A stretch of DNA of 64,000 bases from Bacillus sp. B15-48 (GCF_016879755.1 NZ_WOFU01000001.1:496001-560000); one strand, 5' to 3'; positions 33,911 through 43,280 are shown, counted from the stretch's first letter. The notes: generated by a model from the sequence alone, not told the origin. Program-made: numbers and translations.

Positions 33911-35488
33911 CTATTTTAAAAAGTTCATAAAATTTGAGAATGAAGTGACTAAGTCTTGATAATAGCCAACCAATTTATCCTTTATTGTTGTCTGATTGAC
34001 TTGATCGTTTTCTGTTTTGTCGCTTTGAACATTGTCTTGTTCGTTTTGATTTTCTTGTTCGACTTCAACGTCTAAATTTGTCTCTTCATTTACTGGTTGA
34101 ACGGAATCTGTAAGGGTTGAGTCTGTATGTTCATCTTGTTCTACTGTTTCTTGCTCTGCAGGCTGAGTTTCTCCCATAAGCACTTCGTTTTCTGCGTTAA
34201 CTTGAGAATGATTGGTTACATGAATAGCTGCTGGATCTACAGTTGCTTCTGCCGCTACACCTGCTTCTAAAGTTCCGTTTGCTTCATCAATATCAACGGA
34301 TTCATCTAATAAATCAACAGTGATGGTTTCAAATTCATCATTTGTTTGCTCAGAGTCTGCTTGAATAAAATATTGATCAATTAGAGATTGATAGTATCCA
34401 ATAAGACTTTGATAATTCGCACCGATTAATTGGTAAGTTTCATCTTCCCATGCATTTTCTCCCTGATTCGTTCCTACTGAATCATCTTCTCCTGCTGACT
34501 CTTCAGGGGTTTCTGCTGGAACATCACTATCTTCCTCTGCTACCGCTTCTTCTTCTGTTCCTGCTTCTTCTTCGCTTCCTTCACCTGCTTCGTCTGCTGA
34601 CTCTTCAGGGGTTTCTGCTGGAACATCACTATCTTCCTCTGCTACCGCTTCTTCTTCTGTTCCTGTTTCTTCTTCGCTTCCTTCACCTGCTTCGTCTGCT
34701 GACTCTTCAGGAGTTTCTGCTGGAACATCACTATCTTCCTCTGCTACCGCTTCTTCTTCTGTTCCTGTTTCTTCTTCGCTTCCTTCACCTGCTTCGTCTG
34801 CTGACTCTTCAGGGGTTTCTGCTGGAACTTCACTATCTTCCTCTGCTACCGCTTCTTCTTCTGTTCCTGCCTCTTCCTCGCTTCCTTCACCTGTTTCGTC
34901 TGCTGGGTCTTCAGGAGTTTCTGCTGGAACTTCACTATCTTCCTCTGCTACCGCTTCTTCTTCTGTTCCTGCTTCTTCTTCGCTTCCTTCACCTGTTTCG
35001 TCTGCTGGGTCTTCTGGGGTTTCTGCTGGAACTTCACTATTTTCGTCTGCTGACTCTTCAGGAGTTTCTGCTGGAACTTCACTATCTTCTTCTGCTATCG
35101 CTTCTTCTTCTGTTCCCGCTTCTTCTTCGCTTCCCTCATCTATTTGTGACTCATCATCATTTGGTTCATTTATAGGATCATCAGTTTTGTCTGATGGATT
35201 TAATTTAAAAGATTTATTTTTTGCTAAATCGCTAACGTGCTTCCCTTTTTCTGGGGATCCCGGGAGATATTTGGCTAATTCAGATACTTCCTGACCATGA
35301 TTTTTCACTTGTTCAAGAACTTCCGGATTGACTCCCTTTTCTTCAAGCTCTGCTGCAGAAATGGGTGCACCGGCTACCAAAAATGTTGCAGCCATCATCG
35401 ATGTCGACATTACTAATGGGGCCACTTTTCTCGCTAATGCTTTCGTCGCTTTTTTTGAATCCATTTGTTTTTCAGTCAATTGCTTCAT
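33911..35488 (-). CDS. Exported acidic repeat protein
   Basis: About 522-525 residues. A basic N-terminus and hydrophobic core (VMSTSMMAATFLVAGAPISA) form a signal peptide. A short helical domain (about 48-95) is followed by a Glu-rich region (about 110-335) made of six roughly 34-residue repeats: EGSEEEAGTEEEAVAEEDSE, then VPAETPEESADEAG. After it, IGANYQSLIGYYQSLIDQYF (about 360) and the C-terminal KLVGYYQDLVTSF share a GYYQ(S/D)L motif. No LPXTG or membrane anchor is seen. The ATG at 35488 directly abuts GGAG, so the TTG three codons later (35479) may be the true start. Unknown function; a disordered surface or wall spacer is plausible. Confidence 0.75.
   Translation of the reverse strand: MKQLTEKQMDSKKATKALARKVAPLVMSTSMMAATFLVAGAPISAAELEEKGVNPEVLEQVKNHGQEVSELAKYLPGSPEKGKHVSDLAKNKSFKLNPSDKTDDPINEPNDDESQIDEGSEEEAGTEEEAIAEEDSEVPAETPEESADENSEVPAETPEDPADETGEGSEEEAGTEEEAVAEEDSEVPAETPEDPADETGEGSEEEAGTEEEAVAEEDSEVPAETPEESADEAGEGSEEETGTEEEAVAEEDSDVPAETPEESADEAGEGSEEETGTEEEAVAEEDSDVPAETPEESADEAGEGSEEEAGTEEEAVAEEDSDVPAETPEESAGEDDSVGTNQGENAWEDETYQLIGANYQSLIGYYQSLIDQYFIQADSEQTNDEFETITVDLLDESVDIDEANGTLEAGVAAEATVDPAAIHVTNHSQVNAENEVLMGETQPAEQETVEQDEHTDSTLTDSVQPVNEETNLDVEVEQENQNEQDNVQSDKTENDQVNQTTIKDKLVGYYQDLVTSFSNFMNFLK
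34497..35135 (-). repeat. 102-bp in-gene tandem repeats
   Basis: Six units of 102 bp encode the 34-residue acidic repeats; adjacent units differ at only a few positions (for example the GACTCTTCAGG landmark at 34497 and 34599). One unit near 35040-35080 is a partial 16-codon duplication. Such near-identical units can change number by slippage or recombination. Confidence 0.85.
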
Positions 35489-36177
35489 CTCCTATTTCGT
35501 ATGATTTCTACTTAAAGGATGGATTTTCTCCTGAGTCCCCTTACGTTGTGGTTACACCTCCGTTCATCATGAGAAGAATGTATCCCAAGTTTTTTAGCAG
35601 TACCATCAACTGCATGTTTAACTATAGCCAATTGTTATTACCATTTTGTGTTACTAGGTTTAAAAAAAATATCAGTTTACTTACGAAATATAGCGAGTTT
35701 TGCAATAAAAGAAATGTAAAAAGAAGTTGAAACATCCTATTCTACGAAAATATGTATGCGCTTTCCACTGCTCATACCGGTTTTTCCATCATTTCTCTAT
35801 ACATGTAAAATTTGGACAATTAACTTATTACAAATAATGAAATTACATTTCTTTTTTTAAGGAAAGATAACAATTAGTAACTTGATATCCACATCTAAAG
35901 AACGGAGCGAGAACCTCCCCCTTATACATCATTTAAATAACGAAAACCCGATTCATTATGGATAAATTGAATCGGGTTTTCTCTTACTTTTTAATTAAAT
36001 ATACAATTGCTTCATCTGTAAAAATCCGTTTTACTTTTAACATCGAGCTGCTGAACCTAGTACTATTAGGTCAACTTTAATCAAACGTTTGAATAATAAT
36101 GGGAAATCCAATAAAAAGAGCTTCGCGAATTCCGCCTTTATTAAAGGCATGTACAGCATGTTTACCGTCGAACAAAA
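35489..36177. other. Long intergenic region with one bidirectional terminator
   Basis: About 690 bp without a gene. It contains the promoter of the acidic protein, a hairpin terminator at 35942-35983 (AAAACCCGATTCA ... TGAATCGGGTTTT), and one isolated AGTACT box inside CCTAGTACTATTAGG at about 36056-36070. No ribosome-site-supported frame was found. Confidence 0.45.
35942..35983. terminator. Bidirectional intrinsic terminator
   Basis: The arms AAAACCCGATTCA and TGAATCGGGTTTT enclose an AT-rich loop and are followed by CTCTTACTTTTT. It lies beyond the minus-strand oxidoreductase gene. Confidence 0.8.
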
Positions 36178-37158
36178 TCAATCTGCTGGGTAAATGATTC
36201 CAGTCTGTTTTCGTGCTTCTTCCATGATTTCGGCAACAATTAGAGAATGCTGATGGGAGTTAATGCTTGATTCAAATTCGTGCTTCTGAATAAGATCAAT
36301 AAATTCCTTTGCCTCATAATACATCGGCATATGCTCCTGTGAATATGTAATGTCTTCAATGCTTCCATCCCGATAATGAATTTCGACTTTTCCTGGCTCA
36401 CTAATTTTATCAATAATCATATTGCCTTTTTCTCCTTGGATTTCGGCTGGCAAATGGGAGTGTGTGATTTTAGAATAATAAACGACCGCTTCTTTATCTT
36501 CATATTGCATGAGGAGACTGCCTTCCCCATCCACACCTGAATCCAACAGAACCGCATTAGCCTTTACCTGAAGCGGCTTTCCAAATAAGACAACGAGCGG
36601 ATACAGGCAATAAATCCCTAAATCCATTAAAGCACCATTCGAAAATTGCGGTTTGAACGCATTTAACACTTTGCCATTTAAATACGCATCATACCGAGAT
36701 GAATATTGACAATAGCTACCTACATAACGGCGAATTCGGCCTAGCTTCCCTATATGTTCTTGAATCGAATGAAAATTCGGCATTAGCGTCGTTTTTAACG
36801 CTTCCATTAATAAAACATTGTTCTCTTTTGCGACTTCAATCATTTTTTGAACTTCACGACTGTTTGATGCCATTGGTTTTTCACATAAAACATGTTTTCC
36901 ATGCTTCATGCAAAGCACCGCTTGCTCAGCATGAAAAGAATTTGGACTTGCGATATATATAGCATCGATTTCATTGCTTTTAGCCATTGCCTCTAATTCG
37001 GTGAATCGGTGAGGAATATTGAATTGATCCGCAAATTCATTCGCTCTTTCCTCCGTCCGCGAGTAAACAGCCACAAGCGAAAAATCTGCAAGCTTCTTTG
37101 CACTAGTAATAAATGCTTCCGTAATCCAGTTCGTCCCAACAATTCCAAAACGGACCAT
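36178..37158 (-). CDS. Gfo/Idh/MocA-family oxidoreductase
   Basis: NAD(P)-dependent sugar or cyclitol dehydrogenase, 326 residues. The Rossmann domain starts FGIVGTNWITEAFITSA, a slightly altered GxGxxG, and continues with AVYSRTEERANEFA and DAIYIASPNSFHAEQAVLCM. EKPMASN near residue 93 carries the conserved EKP lysine. The C-terminal alpha/beta domain has GALMDLGIYCLYPLV, whose DxGxY segment is typical of the family's substrate site. Divergent from the next gene. Substrate unknown. Confidence 0.87.
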   Translation of the reverse strand: MVRFGIVGTNWITEAFITSAKKLADFSLVAVYSRTEERANEFADQFNIPHRFTELEAMAKSNEIDAIYIASPNSFHAEQAVLCMKHGKHVLCEKPMASNSREVQKMIEVAKENNVLLMEALKTTLMPNFHSIQEHIGKLGRIRRYVGSYCQYSSRYDAYLNGKVLNAFKPQFSNGALMDLGIYCLYPLVVLFGKPLQVKANAVLLDSGVDGEGSLLMQYEDKEAVVYYSKITHSHLPAEIQGEKGNMIIDKISEPGKVEIHYRDGSIEDITYSQEHMPMYYEAKEFIDLIQKHEFESSINSHQHSLIVAEIMEEARKQTGIIYPAD

Positions 37159-37414
37159 ATTTTAACCACCTTCCCTATATTAATATGTCCCATTTTAACA
37201 AATGAAAGGCTTGCTAAGACAAGAAATCGACGAACTTCCGAGAAAACATAGAGTATATACACACACGAAAGCGCGAACTTTCAGAAAAATCAAGCCACAA
37301 GATATGGAATAGGCGGTATAATGGTCATTGAGAGTTAAAGTATACCGGGTGAAACACATAGATTGAGATGCGAAAACATAATATTTGAATCTAAATTAGA
37401 ATGGGGTTTTGAAT

Positions 37415-38497
37415 GTGAAGAAAATCAACATCGCGGTCATCCCTGGGGATGGCATAGGTCCTGAAGTAATAAATGAAGGAATTCGAGTACTGAATACCAT
37501 TGCAGAAATGGACTCAACTTTTCAATTTGATTTTACCTATTTTCCATGGGGTTGTGAATTTTACCATAAGAATGGAAAAATGATGGATGACGATGGGATT
37601 GAGCAATTGAAGGGGTTTGATGCTATTTTCTTAGGAGCGGTCGGCTTCCCTGGCGTTCCTGATCATATCTCATTATGGGATTTATTATTAAAAATCCGCA
37701 AAAGTTTTGATCAATATGTGAATGTTCGACCTGTGAAACTATTAAAAGGAGCACAACCATCCTTACTAGATGTGAACCGGGAAGAGATTGATATGTTGTT
37801 CATTCGTGAAAACAGCGAGGGAGAATATTCAGGGGCTGGAGATTGGCTTTTTAAGGGACAAGACCACGAAGTCGTTTTACAAACGGGCGTATTCTCTCGA
37901 AAAGGAACGGAGCGAATTATTCGTTATGCATTCGAAACAGCAAAGAAAGAGGGAAAAACGCTAACGAGCATTTCGAAGGGAAATGCTTTGAACTATTCAA
38001 TGGTTTTTTGGGATCAAATCTTTGAAGAAATTAGCGCCGAATACCCGGAGGTGGAAACAGCTTCTTATTTAGTCGATGCGGCAGCGATGTTAATGATTAA
38101 AGATCCAAAGCGGTTTGAATTCGTTGTCACTTCGAATTTATTTGGAGATATATTAACAGATCTAGGAGCGGCCATTGCCGGCGGAATTGGTTTAGCAGCG
38201 GGCGCCAATCTTAATCCTGAAAAAGAGTATCCATCGATGTTTGAGCCTATTCACGGTTCTGCACCTGATATTGCCGGTCAAGGCATCGCTAATCCGCTTG
38301 CCACCATTTGGTCAGCAAGTCAAATGCTTGAGTTTTTTGGCTATGAGGATCATGGACAACTTGTTCTCAACGCCATCGAACAACTGTTAACGGAAAATCA
38401 AGTACTAACGCCTGATATGAATGGGACAGCCTCTACTAGTGAAGTAGCCGATCGTATTATTGAAATCATTATGGCTTCCATTCCTGATAAGCATTAA
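37415..38497 (+). CDS. Tartrate/D-malate dehydrogenase (isocitrate/isopropylmalate dehydrogenase family)
   Basis: NAD-dependent beta-decarboxylating dehydrogenase of about 360 residues. N-terminal AVIPGDGIGPEV; GAVGFPGVPDHISLWDLLLKIR; the ENSEGEYSGAGDW loop near residue 138, which in this family replaces the phosphoserine region; and the metal/NAD signature TSNLFGDILTDLGAAIAGG. The combination VGFPGVPDHISLW fits TtuC/DmlA/YcsA (tartrate or D-malate) rather than LeuB or Icd. The GTG at 37415 is the best start (GGGG eight bases upstream); the TTG at 37409 is too close. A strong terminator follows. Confidence 0.87.
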   Translation: MKKINIAVIPGDGIGPEVINEGIRVLNTIAEMDSTFQFDFTYFPWGCEFYHKNGKMMDDDGIEQLKGFDAIFLGAVGFPGVPDHISLWDLLLKIRKSFDQYVNVRPVKLLKGAQPSLLDVNREEIDMLFIRENSEGEYSGAGDWLFKGQDHEVVLQTGVFSRKGTERIIRYAFETAKKEGKTLTSISKGNALNYSMVFWDQIFEEISAEYPEVETASYLVDAAAMLMIKDPKRFEFVVTSNLFGDILTDLGAAIAGGIGLAAGANLNPEKEYPSMFEPIHGSAPDIAGQGIANPLATIWSASQMLEFFGYEDHGQLVLNAIEQLLTENQVLTPDMNGTASTSEVADRIIEIIMASIPDKH

Positions 38498-38502
38498 TTG
38501 AG

Positions 38503-38544
38503 CCGAAACGATGTGAAGATTGTCTTCACATCGTTTCGGTTTTT
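38503..38544. terminator. Strong terminator after the tartrate/D-malate dehydrogenase gene
   Basis: CCGAAACGATGTGAAGA and TCTTCACATCGTTTCGG form a perfect 17-bp stem with a three-base loop, followed by TTTTT. Confidence 0.92.
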
Positions 38545-38549
38545 GTTCA

Positions 38550-38680
38550 TTTATTCTACGTTTTTTTCCGCTTACTCTACGGTTTTACTCGTTTACTCTA
38601 CGATTTCACCCATATACTCTACGAAATCCCGTGTTTATTCTCCAAAATCGGCCATTTACTCTACAAAAGACAATATATGG
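38550..38680. repeat. 21-bp-period tandem array (family B)
   Basis: Six units with core TA(C/T)TCT(A/C)CG begin at 38552, 38573, 38594, 38615, 38636 and 38657: exactly 21 bp apart each time. The bases between cores are variable. The array lies between the two terminators of convergent genes. Since 21 is divisible by three, open frames occur on the plus strand (YST-like and FxLR-like repeats), but they lack ribosome sites. Confidence 0.85.
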
Positions 38681-38756
38681 TAACCCCCTCCCCCCTTCAG
38701 AGCGCCTAAGGTATCGTATGACCGTTTTAAAAATTGTGTTTTTCCTAATATAAAAA

Positions 38757-38787
38757 GAAAACAGCTGCATAATTGACAGCTGTTTCA
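38757..38787 (-). terminator. Terminator of the glpP-ugp operon
   Basis: On the minus strand AAACAGCTG and CAGCTGTTT pair around TCAATTATG, followed by TCTTTTTAT, just past the HAD phosphatase stop codon. Confidence 0.82.
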
Positions 38788-38793
38788 TATGTT

Positions 38794-39597
38794 CTATATG
38801 TTCCCCCCAATGCTAACACCAACAAGTTCCTCCAAACTTCGAATCACGTAGTCTGGTTGAATCGTAGAGTTCGTGAGGTCTTCTTTTTTAGCAATGCCTG
38901 TGAGGACGAGGCAGGTGCCGAAGCCTTTCGTGATTCCTAGTTGTATATCGGTTTCCAAACGGTCGCCGATAACTAATATTTTTTCCGGATGAATCTCAAG
39001 TAATTCCATCATCGTATTGCCATAAATCGGATACGGTTTGCCAACGACCTCACAAATCCCTTGGCCTGAAGCCACTTCAATCGCTTTTGCCAGCGACATC
39101 GTATCAGGAATAAACCCTCCTGGGACTGGACAGACAGGATCAGGATTGGTCACAATCAACTTGGCTCCATTTCGGACCGCATCCATTGCTTGCTGCAGAT
39201 GCTTGTATGTAAAAGAACGATCCAATCCGACCAATACATGCGAGGCCGCAAGCGGATTAGCCGTCGTCTGAATCGAATGTTGATGCAGCTCAGCTACCAC
39301 CGCTTCCTCGCCAACGACAAACACACTCGCATCAGGGGAAATCGTCATAAAATAGCGGGCCGCGAGATAAGGAGCTGTGAGTACTTCCTCGAGCTCCGCT
39401 TCAATTCCCATGGTCACAAGTCGATTCCGCCCTGATTCCCGCGTTAATGTCGGTGAATTGGTAATGAAGAGGACCTTCTTCTCGTTCCTGCGGAGCTGTG
39501 CAAGCGTTTCTTTGACCCCTGGCAGCAACTCGTCGCCAAGATAGATCGTCCCATCCAAATCAAAACAATAGGCATCATAATCAGTAAGTACGCCCAT
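38794..39597 (-). CDS. HAD-IIA family phosphatase (NagD/AraL/glycerol-phosphatase type)
   Basis: 267-residue HAD hydrolase. Catalytic motif DLDGTIYLGDE near residue 13 (both Asp present), motif II FITNSPT, the C2-type cap, and motif III/IV VGKPYPIYGNTMMEL with ILVIGDRLETDIQLG. This architecture covers NagD, AraL and phosphoglycolate/glycerol-3-phosphate phosphatases. As last gene of an operon importing glycerol phosphates it may dephosphorylate glycerol-3-phosphate or a breakdown product, limiting toxic accumulation (inference). Confidence 0.85.
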   Translation of the reverse strand: MGVLTDYDAYCFDLDGTIYLGDELLPGVKETLAQLRRNEKKVLFITNSPTLTRESGRNRLVTMGIEAELEEVLTAPYLAARYFMTISPDASVFVVGEEAVVAELHQHSIQTTANPLAASHVLVGLDRSFTYKHLQQAMDAVRNGAKLIVTNPDPVCPVPGGFIPDTMSLAKAIEVASGQGICEVVGKPYPIYGNTMMELLEIHPEKILVIGDRLETDIQLGITKGFGTCLVLTGIAKKEDLTNSTIQPDYVIRSLEELVGVSIGGNI

Positions 39598-39616
39598 CTA
39601 CACTTTCCCCTCTCCA

Positions 39617-40414
39617 TTAGTACACCAGCACTTCTCTTTTTATCAGCTCTTTCCCCACCTGTAATTTATCTAGCGGCGTTCCCGGAGCATATTCTAAAAT
39701 AAGTTCGCAATCAATTTTGTGCTGATTTACGACAGCTAACACTTTTTTAAAATCCATGATTCCTTCGCCAATTGGCAAATGATCATCACTTTCGCCCATA
39801 TTATCATGAAGATGCAAAGCGATGAGCCGCTCCTTTACAGACTCAATCACCTTTGGGACATCCCAACCATCCAACTGCGCATGACCAATATCGATCAAAT
39901 AGCCAGCTGTTTCGTCAACCCCGTCAAGAAGCTGAGCATATTCCTCCGCCGTATATAGTCCGCTGCCATTGTATCCGACATTTTCAATCGCGAGCCGAAC
40001 ATTTAAAGGCTTCGCCACCTCGCATAACCGGTGGATTCCCTCAAGCGCACGTTTTTGCGCAAGCTTTTTATCAAAAACAGGCGAAAAGCAAAACCCCGGA
40101 TGAATCACCACATGACTCGCACCGATCATCCCGGCAAATTCAATCGCTTTTTTATACTCATGAAAAGAAGCTTCGCGAATCGCCTTATTTTCACTCGTTA
40201 AGTTGATATCCCATGCAGGTGGATGAATTGTAAACTCAACAGGAATTTCCCGTAAACGCGGTGCCAATCCAGCAAATAACTCTTCCATTTTACCCCATTT
40301 ATCTCCATCCATCATCAGCTCAATTTTATCGGCACCGTACGCGATCAACTGGTGAATATTTTCAAAAAGATCTTGATTTAACAGCGGCAAATCAGAATAT
40401 ATGATTTCCTTCAT
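39617..40414 (-). CDS. TIM-barrel protein, xylose isomerase-like
   Basis: 265-residue sugar phosphate isomerase/epimerase-fold protein (AP-endonuclease-2 superfamily). Candidate metal ligands: HVVIHPGFCF, LAIENVGYNG (Glu), GYLIDIGHAQLDGWD (Asp/His), ALHLHDN and LILEYAPG (Glu). Its ATG overlaps the UgpC stop codon by one base, so it belongs to the glycerol-phosphate uptake operon at the place where other bacteria often have the phosphodiesterase gene glpQ/ugpQ. The reaction is unknown; a role in processing glycerophosphodiesters or a related polyol phosphate is inference. Confidence 0.78.
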   Translation of the reverse strand: MKEIIYSDLPLLNQDLFENIHQLIAYGADKIELMMDGDKWGKMEELFAGLAPRLREIPVEFTIHPPAWDINLTSENKAIREASFHEYKKAIEFAGMIGASHVVIHPGFCFSPVFDKKLAQKRALEGIHRLCEVAKPLNVRLAIENVGYNGSGLYTAEEYAQLLDGVDETAGYLIDIGHAQLDGWDVPKVIESVKERLIALHLHDNMGESDDHLPIGEGIMDFKKVLAVVNQHKIDCELILEYAPGTPLDKLQVGKELIKREVLVY

Positions 40415-41538
40415 TAGACTAACATCCTTTCTTTTTTTACATTTGTTTCAGTTAACTCTTCAGGGTATCCAATTGAATTGGTTGTATTTTTATTAAAAAC
40501 ATGAATTCGCTCGAGTTGCGGGCGCACGAAAATTACATCTCCTGGATACCAATGCTTCGCTTCGCTCATCGCAACAATTTCCTGTCCTTCAAGCTCTACA
40601 TAAACACAGTAGCTATTTCCATGGTTCTCAATATATTTCACGCGACCTTTGAGTCCATTTTCTAGCGGTACCGCAGCGATATCGAGATGCTCCGGGCGGA
40701 TGCCAAATAGCCATTCCCCTGTCCCGCTCCGTTGGATTTGACGGATCCACATCTCGTTTAACCTGTAGGATTGGCGACCGATGTAAATCTGACCTTGGTC
40801 GTATTTCATCTCCAAAACATTGGTCGGTGGTGAGCCAATAAATTTCGCGGTAAACACATTGGCTGGACGATGATACACATTCGCCGGAGTATCAAGCATT
40901 TGCAGTGTGCCGCGATTCATCAACGCAATCCGATCGGCAAACGTCATCGCTTCAATTTGGTCATGAGTGACATAGACGATCGTTTGCTTATACATTTCAT
41001 GAATGTTCACGAGTTCTTTGCGCGCCGAAACACGTAACTGTGCATCTAAGTTGGACAATGGCTCATCAAGCAAGAAATAATCGCTCCGCTTCACAACCGC
41101 TCGCGCCAACGCCACCCGCTGACGTTGCCCACCAGACAAATCCTTTGGCAGGCGGTCTTCATAGCCATTTAACTGGAGCATCTCTAAAGCTGCATTCAAG
41201 CGATTTTGGATTTCTGCTTTCGCGACTTTTTGTACTTTTAAGCCATAAATGATGTTTTCCTTCACCGTCATATGCGGATATAACGCATAATTTTGAAACA
41301 CCATTGCAACATTTCGTTTTCCGCTCGGGACATCATTCACTTTTTTGCCATTCATATACAGGCTTCCTGCAGAGATATCCTCAAGACCGGCAATCATCCG
41401 CAATGTCGTTGATTTCCCGCATCCAGAAGGCCCAAGCAAAATTAAGCGCTCGCCTTCATTAATTTTAAAATGCAAATCTTTCACTACTTCTGTTTTTCCG
41501 TACGATTTGCCTACATGGTTGAAAATAATTTCCTTCAT
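40414..41538 (-). CDS. ugpC: ABC transporter ATPase, UgpC/MsmK type
   Basis: Energising subunit of a CUT1-family importer, 374 residues. Walker A GPSGCGKSTT, signature LSGGQRQRVALARA, Walker B YFLLDEPLSNLD, switch His in YVTHDQIEAM; then an MalK-like regulatory OB domain (about 240-370) with FIGSPPTNVLEM and GIRPEHLDI. The ATG at 41538 is well spaced after GGAGGG; the one two codons earlier is not. With the binding protein and two permeases upstream it forms a complete transporter. Confidence 0.92.
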   Translation of the reverse strand: MKEIIFNHVGKSYGKTEVVKDLHFKINEGERLILLGPSGCGKSTTLRMIAGLEDISAGSLYMNGKKVNDVPSGKRNVAMVFQNYALYPHMTVKENIIYGLKVQKVAKAEIQNRLNAALEMLQLNGYEDRLPKDLSGGQRQRVALARAVVKRSDYFLLDEPLSNLDAQLRVSARKELVNIHEMYKQTIVYVTHDQIEAMTFADRIALMNRGTLQMLDTPANVYHRPANVFTAKFIGSPPTNVLEMKYDQGQIYIGRQSYRLNEMWIRQIQRSGTGEWLFGIRPEHLDIAAVPLENGLKGRVKYIENHGNSYCVYVELEGQEIVAMSEAKHWYPGDVIFVRPQLERIHVFNKNTTNSIGYPEELTETNVKKERMLV

Positions 41539-41551
41539 CTTCATCCCTCCA

Positions 41552-42376
41552 TTATTTGATTCCTGATGAGGTAAAGGTACCGATAATATACTTTTGGAAC
41601 ATTAAGTACAGTAGCAGTGGAATAATCATCGTCACGACCGACACCGCCATTGCAACGGTAAAATTCGTTCCGCCTTCGGAGCTAATATACATTTGCAACG
41701 CGAGCGGTAATGTGTAATTGTCGGTTGTTTTTAAAATCAACACCGGCCACACATATTCGTTCCATGAACTGATAAAAAACCAAATCCCAACCGAGGTAAC
41801 CGCGGGCCGCACCAATGGAAGCACAATATCCTTCATAATCCGCCCATGTCCCATATCATCGAGTCGAGCAACTTCAATTAAGGAAACTGGAATACTGCGC
41901 ATCGATTGACGAATTAGGAAAATCCCCACCGCATCCGCAAGCTGCGGCAAAATCACACCCCAAACACTGTCGACTAAGCCTAAATCCGAAACAATTAAGT
42001 AGTTCGGAATCATGGTCACGGTAAATGGGATAAAAATGGTGGCTATCAAGATAAAGTAGACCAATTCTTTCCCTTTAAATTGGAAATAGACAAACGCATA
42101 TGCCGCTAGAAACGAGGTAACAAGTTTAAAAATCGTTACGACGGACGCGATAATAAATGTGTTGAACGTAATCTGAAACACTGGCAAAGTTTCAAAGAAC
42201 ATGACATAGTTTTCTAGTGTCGGGGCTATCGGAATGATGTTTAGTACATTGTTATACGCATCTTCCAACGGCTTAAACGACATGCCGACAGCAAAAATCA
42301 CCGGGAAGACAAGAATGAAAACCGTAATCATTAAGATGACATGCCAACTGAACGCCAACGGCCGACTAATTTTCAT
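41552..42376 (-). CDS. ugpE: Glycerol-phosphate ABC permease, UgpE type
   Basis: Inner-membrane permease of about 274 residues with six helices. The EAA loop reads EVARLDDMGHGRIMKDIVLPLVRP, contacting the ATPase. The start ATG 42376 has GAGGAA upstream and overlaps the UgpA stop codon by about 10 bp; the longer frame to 42409 would begin inside UgpA without a ribosome site. Third transporter gene of the operon. Confidence 0.9.
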   Translation of the reverse strand: MKISRPLAFSWHVILMITVFILVFPVIFAVGMSFKPLEDAYNNVLNIIPIAPTLENYVMFFETLPVFQITFNTFIIASVVTIFKLVTSFLAAYAFVYFQFKGKELVYFILIATIFIPFTVTMIPNYLIVSDLGLVDSVWGVILPQLADAVGIFLIRQSMRSIPVSLIEVARLDDMGHGRIMKDIVLPLVRPAVTSVGIWFFISSWNEYVWPVLILKTTDNYTLPLALQMYISSEGGTNFTVAMAVSVVTMIIPLLLYLMFQKYIIGTFTSSGIK

Positions 42377-43280
42377 AATAGATTCCTCGCTCGACAAACT
42401 TAAATTCAAGAATTAATAGAATCAGGAAAATGACCATCGTTAAAATCGACAGCGCCGCCGAGTGACCTGTCCGGTAAAGAACAAACGCTTCATGATAGGC
42501 ATGATAGATGAGATTTGAACTTGCATAGTCCGGTCCCCCTTGTGTCACGACCTTGATTGGCGTAAACACAAATTGCAAGCCTTGAACAATCGTTATGATA
42601 AACACATAGATTCCCGTCGCACTACTCATCGGCAAAATGATCTGGAAAAATATTCGCCATAACGGTACATTGTCCAAGCGTGCTGACTCAATTAACTCTC
42701 GTGAAATTCCGTTAATTGACGCATATAAAACGATAAAATTGTAGCCAAACACCTTCCATGAGGTAATCAAGCTTAAGACAAAAATGACCCAGCCTTGCGA
42801 TTTGCTCCAAATCGGCATCTCAAGACCGAACCAGCCAAAAATAATTGCCAGCGGCCCTGAGATTGGATTTAAAATCCATGTAAATAAAATCGAACCGACA
42901 ACTAAGGAAATGAACGCTGGTAAAAACAAGGCTCCTTTATAAAAGCCATTCCATTTTGTTAAAATCAGATCAATCACAAACGCAAAAACGTACGGAATCG
43001 CGCAATTGATCACGAGCAAAAGCACAATATAAAAGAACGTATTTCCGAAAATTTTATACGACTTCGGGTCAGCCAATATATTGAGGTAATTTTGAAAGCC
43101 GACGAATTCTTTCGTTGGACTGATCATGTTCCAATCAAAAAAGCTTAAGTAGATGGTGTAAAGTAGCGGCCAAAACGTGAAAACCGCAAAAATGATGATC
43201 GTCGGAATCAGCAGAAGATAGGGGATCCAATTTTTTCGACTGACACTGATTTGTTTCATTGCAGCTGTGATTGCACTCAT
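42366..43280 (-). CDS. ugpA: Glycerol-phosphate ABC permease, UgpA type
   Basis: Inner-membrane permease of 304 residues, six helices. Family motifs: TFWPLLYTIYLSFFDWN near residue 35, EAA loop ESARLDNVPLWRIFFQIILP, and GLQFVFTPIKVVTQGGPDYA close to the C-terminus, typical of UgpA-like CUT1 subunits. GGAGG precedes the ATG. It follows the binding-protein gene by about 54 bp. Confidence 0.91.
   Translation of the reverse strand: MSAITAAMKQISVSRKNWIPYLLLIPTIIIFAVFTFWPLLYTIYLSFFDWNMISPTKEFVGFQNYLNILADPKSYKIFGNTFFYIVLLLVINCAIPYVFAFVIDLILTKWNGFYKGALFLPAFISLVVGSILFTWILNPISGPLAIIFGWFGLEMPIWSKSQGWVIFVLSLITSWKVFGYNFIVLYASINGISRELIESARLDNVPLWRIFFQIILPMSSATGIYVFIITIVQGLQFVFTPIKVVTQGGPDYASSNLIYHAYHEAFVLYRTGHSAALSILTMVIFLILLILEFKFVERGIYYEN

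Noticed and set aside
34450-35175. 241-residue Leu-rich plus-strand frame
   Set aside because: It is the antisense of the Glu-rich 102-bp repeats of the exported protein (GAA/GAG reads as CTT/TTC), with no ribosome site.
36056-36070. Single AGTACT box as a fourth array
   Set aside because: Only one core with no neighbour at 41 bp; it could be chance.
38498-38753. Plus-strand frames encoding YST-like or FxLR-like peptide repeats
   Set aside because: They arise because a 21-bp period is divisible by three; no ribosome site is present and they begin inside a terminator.
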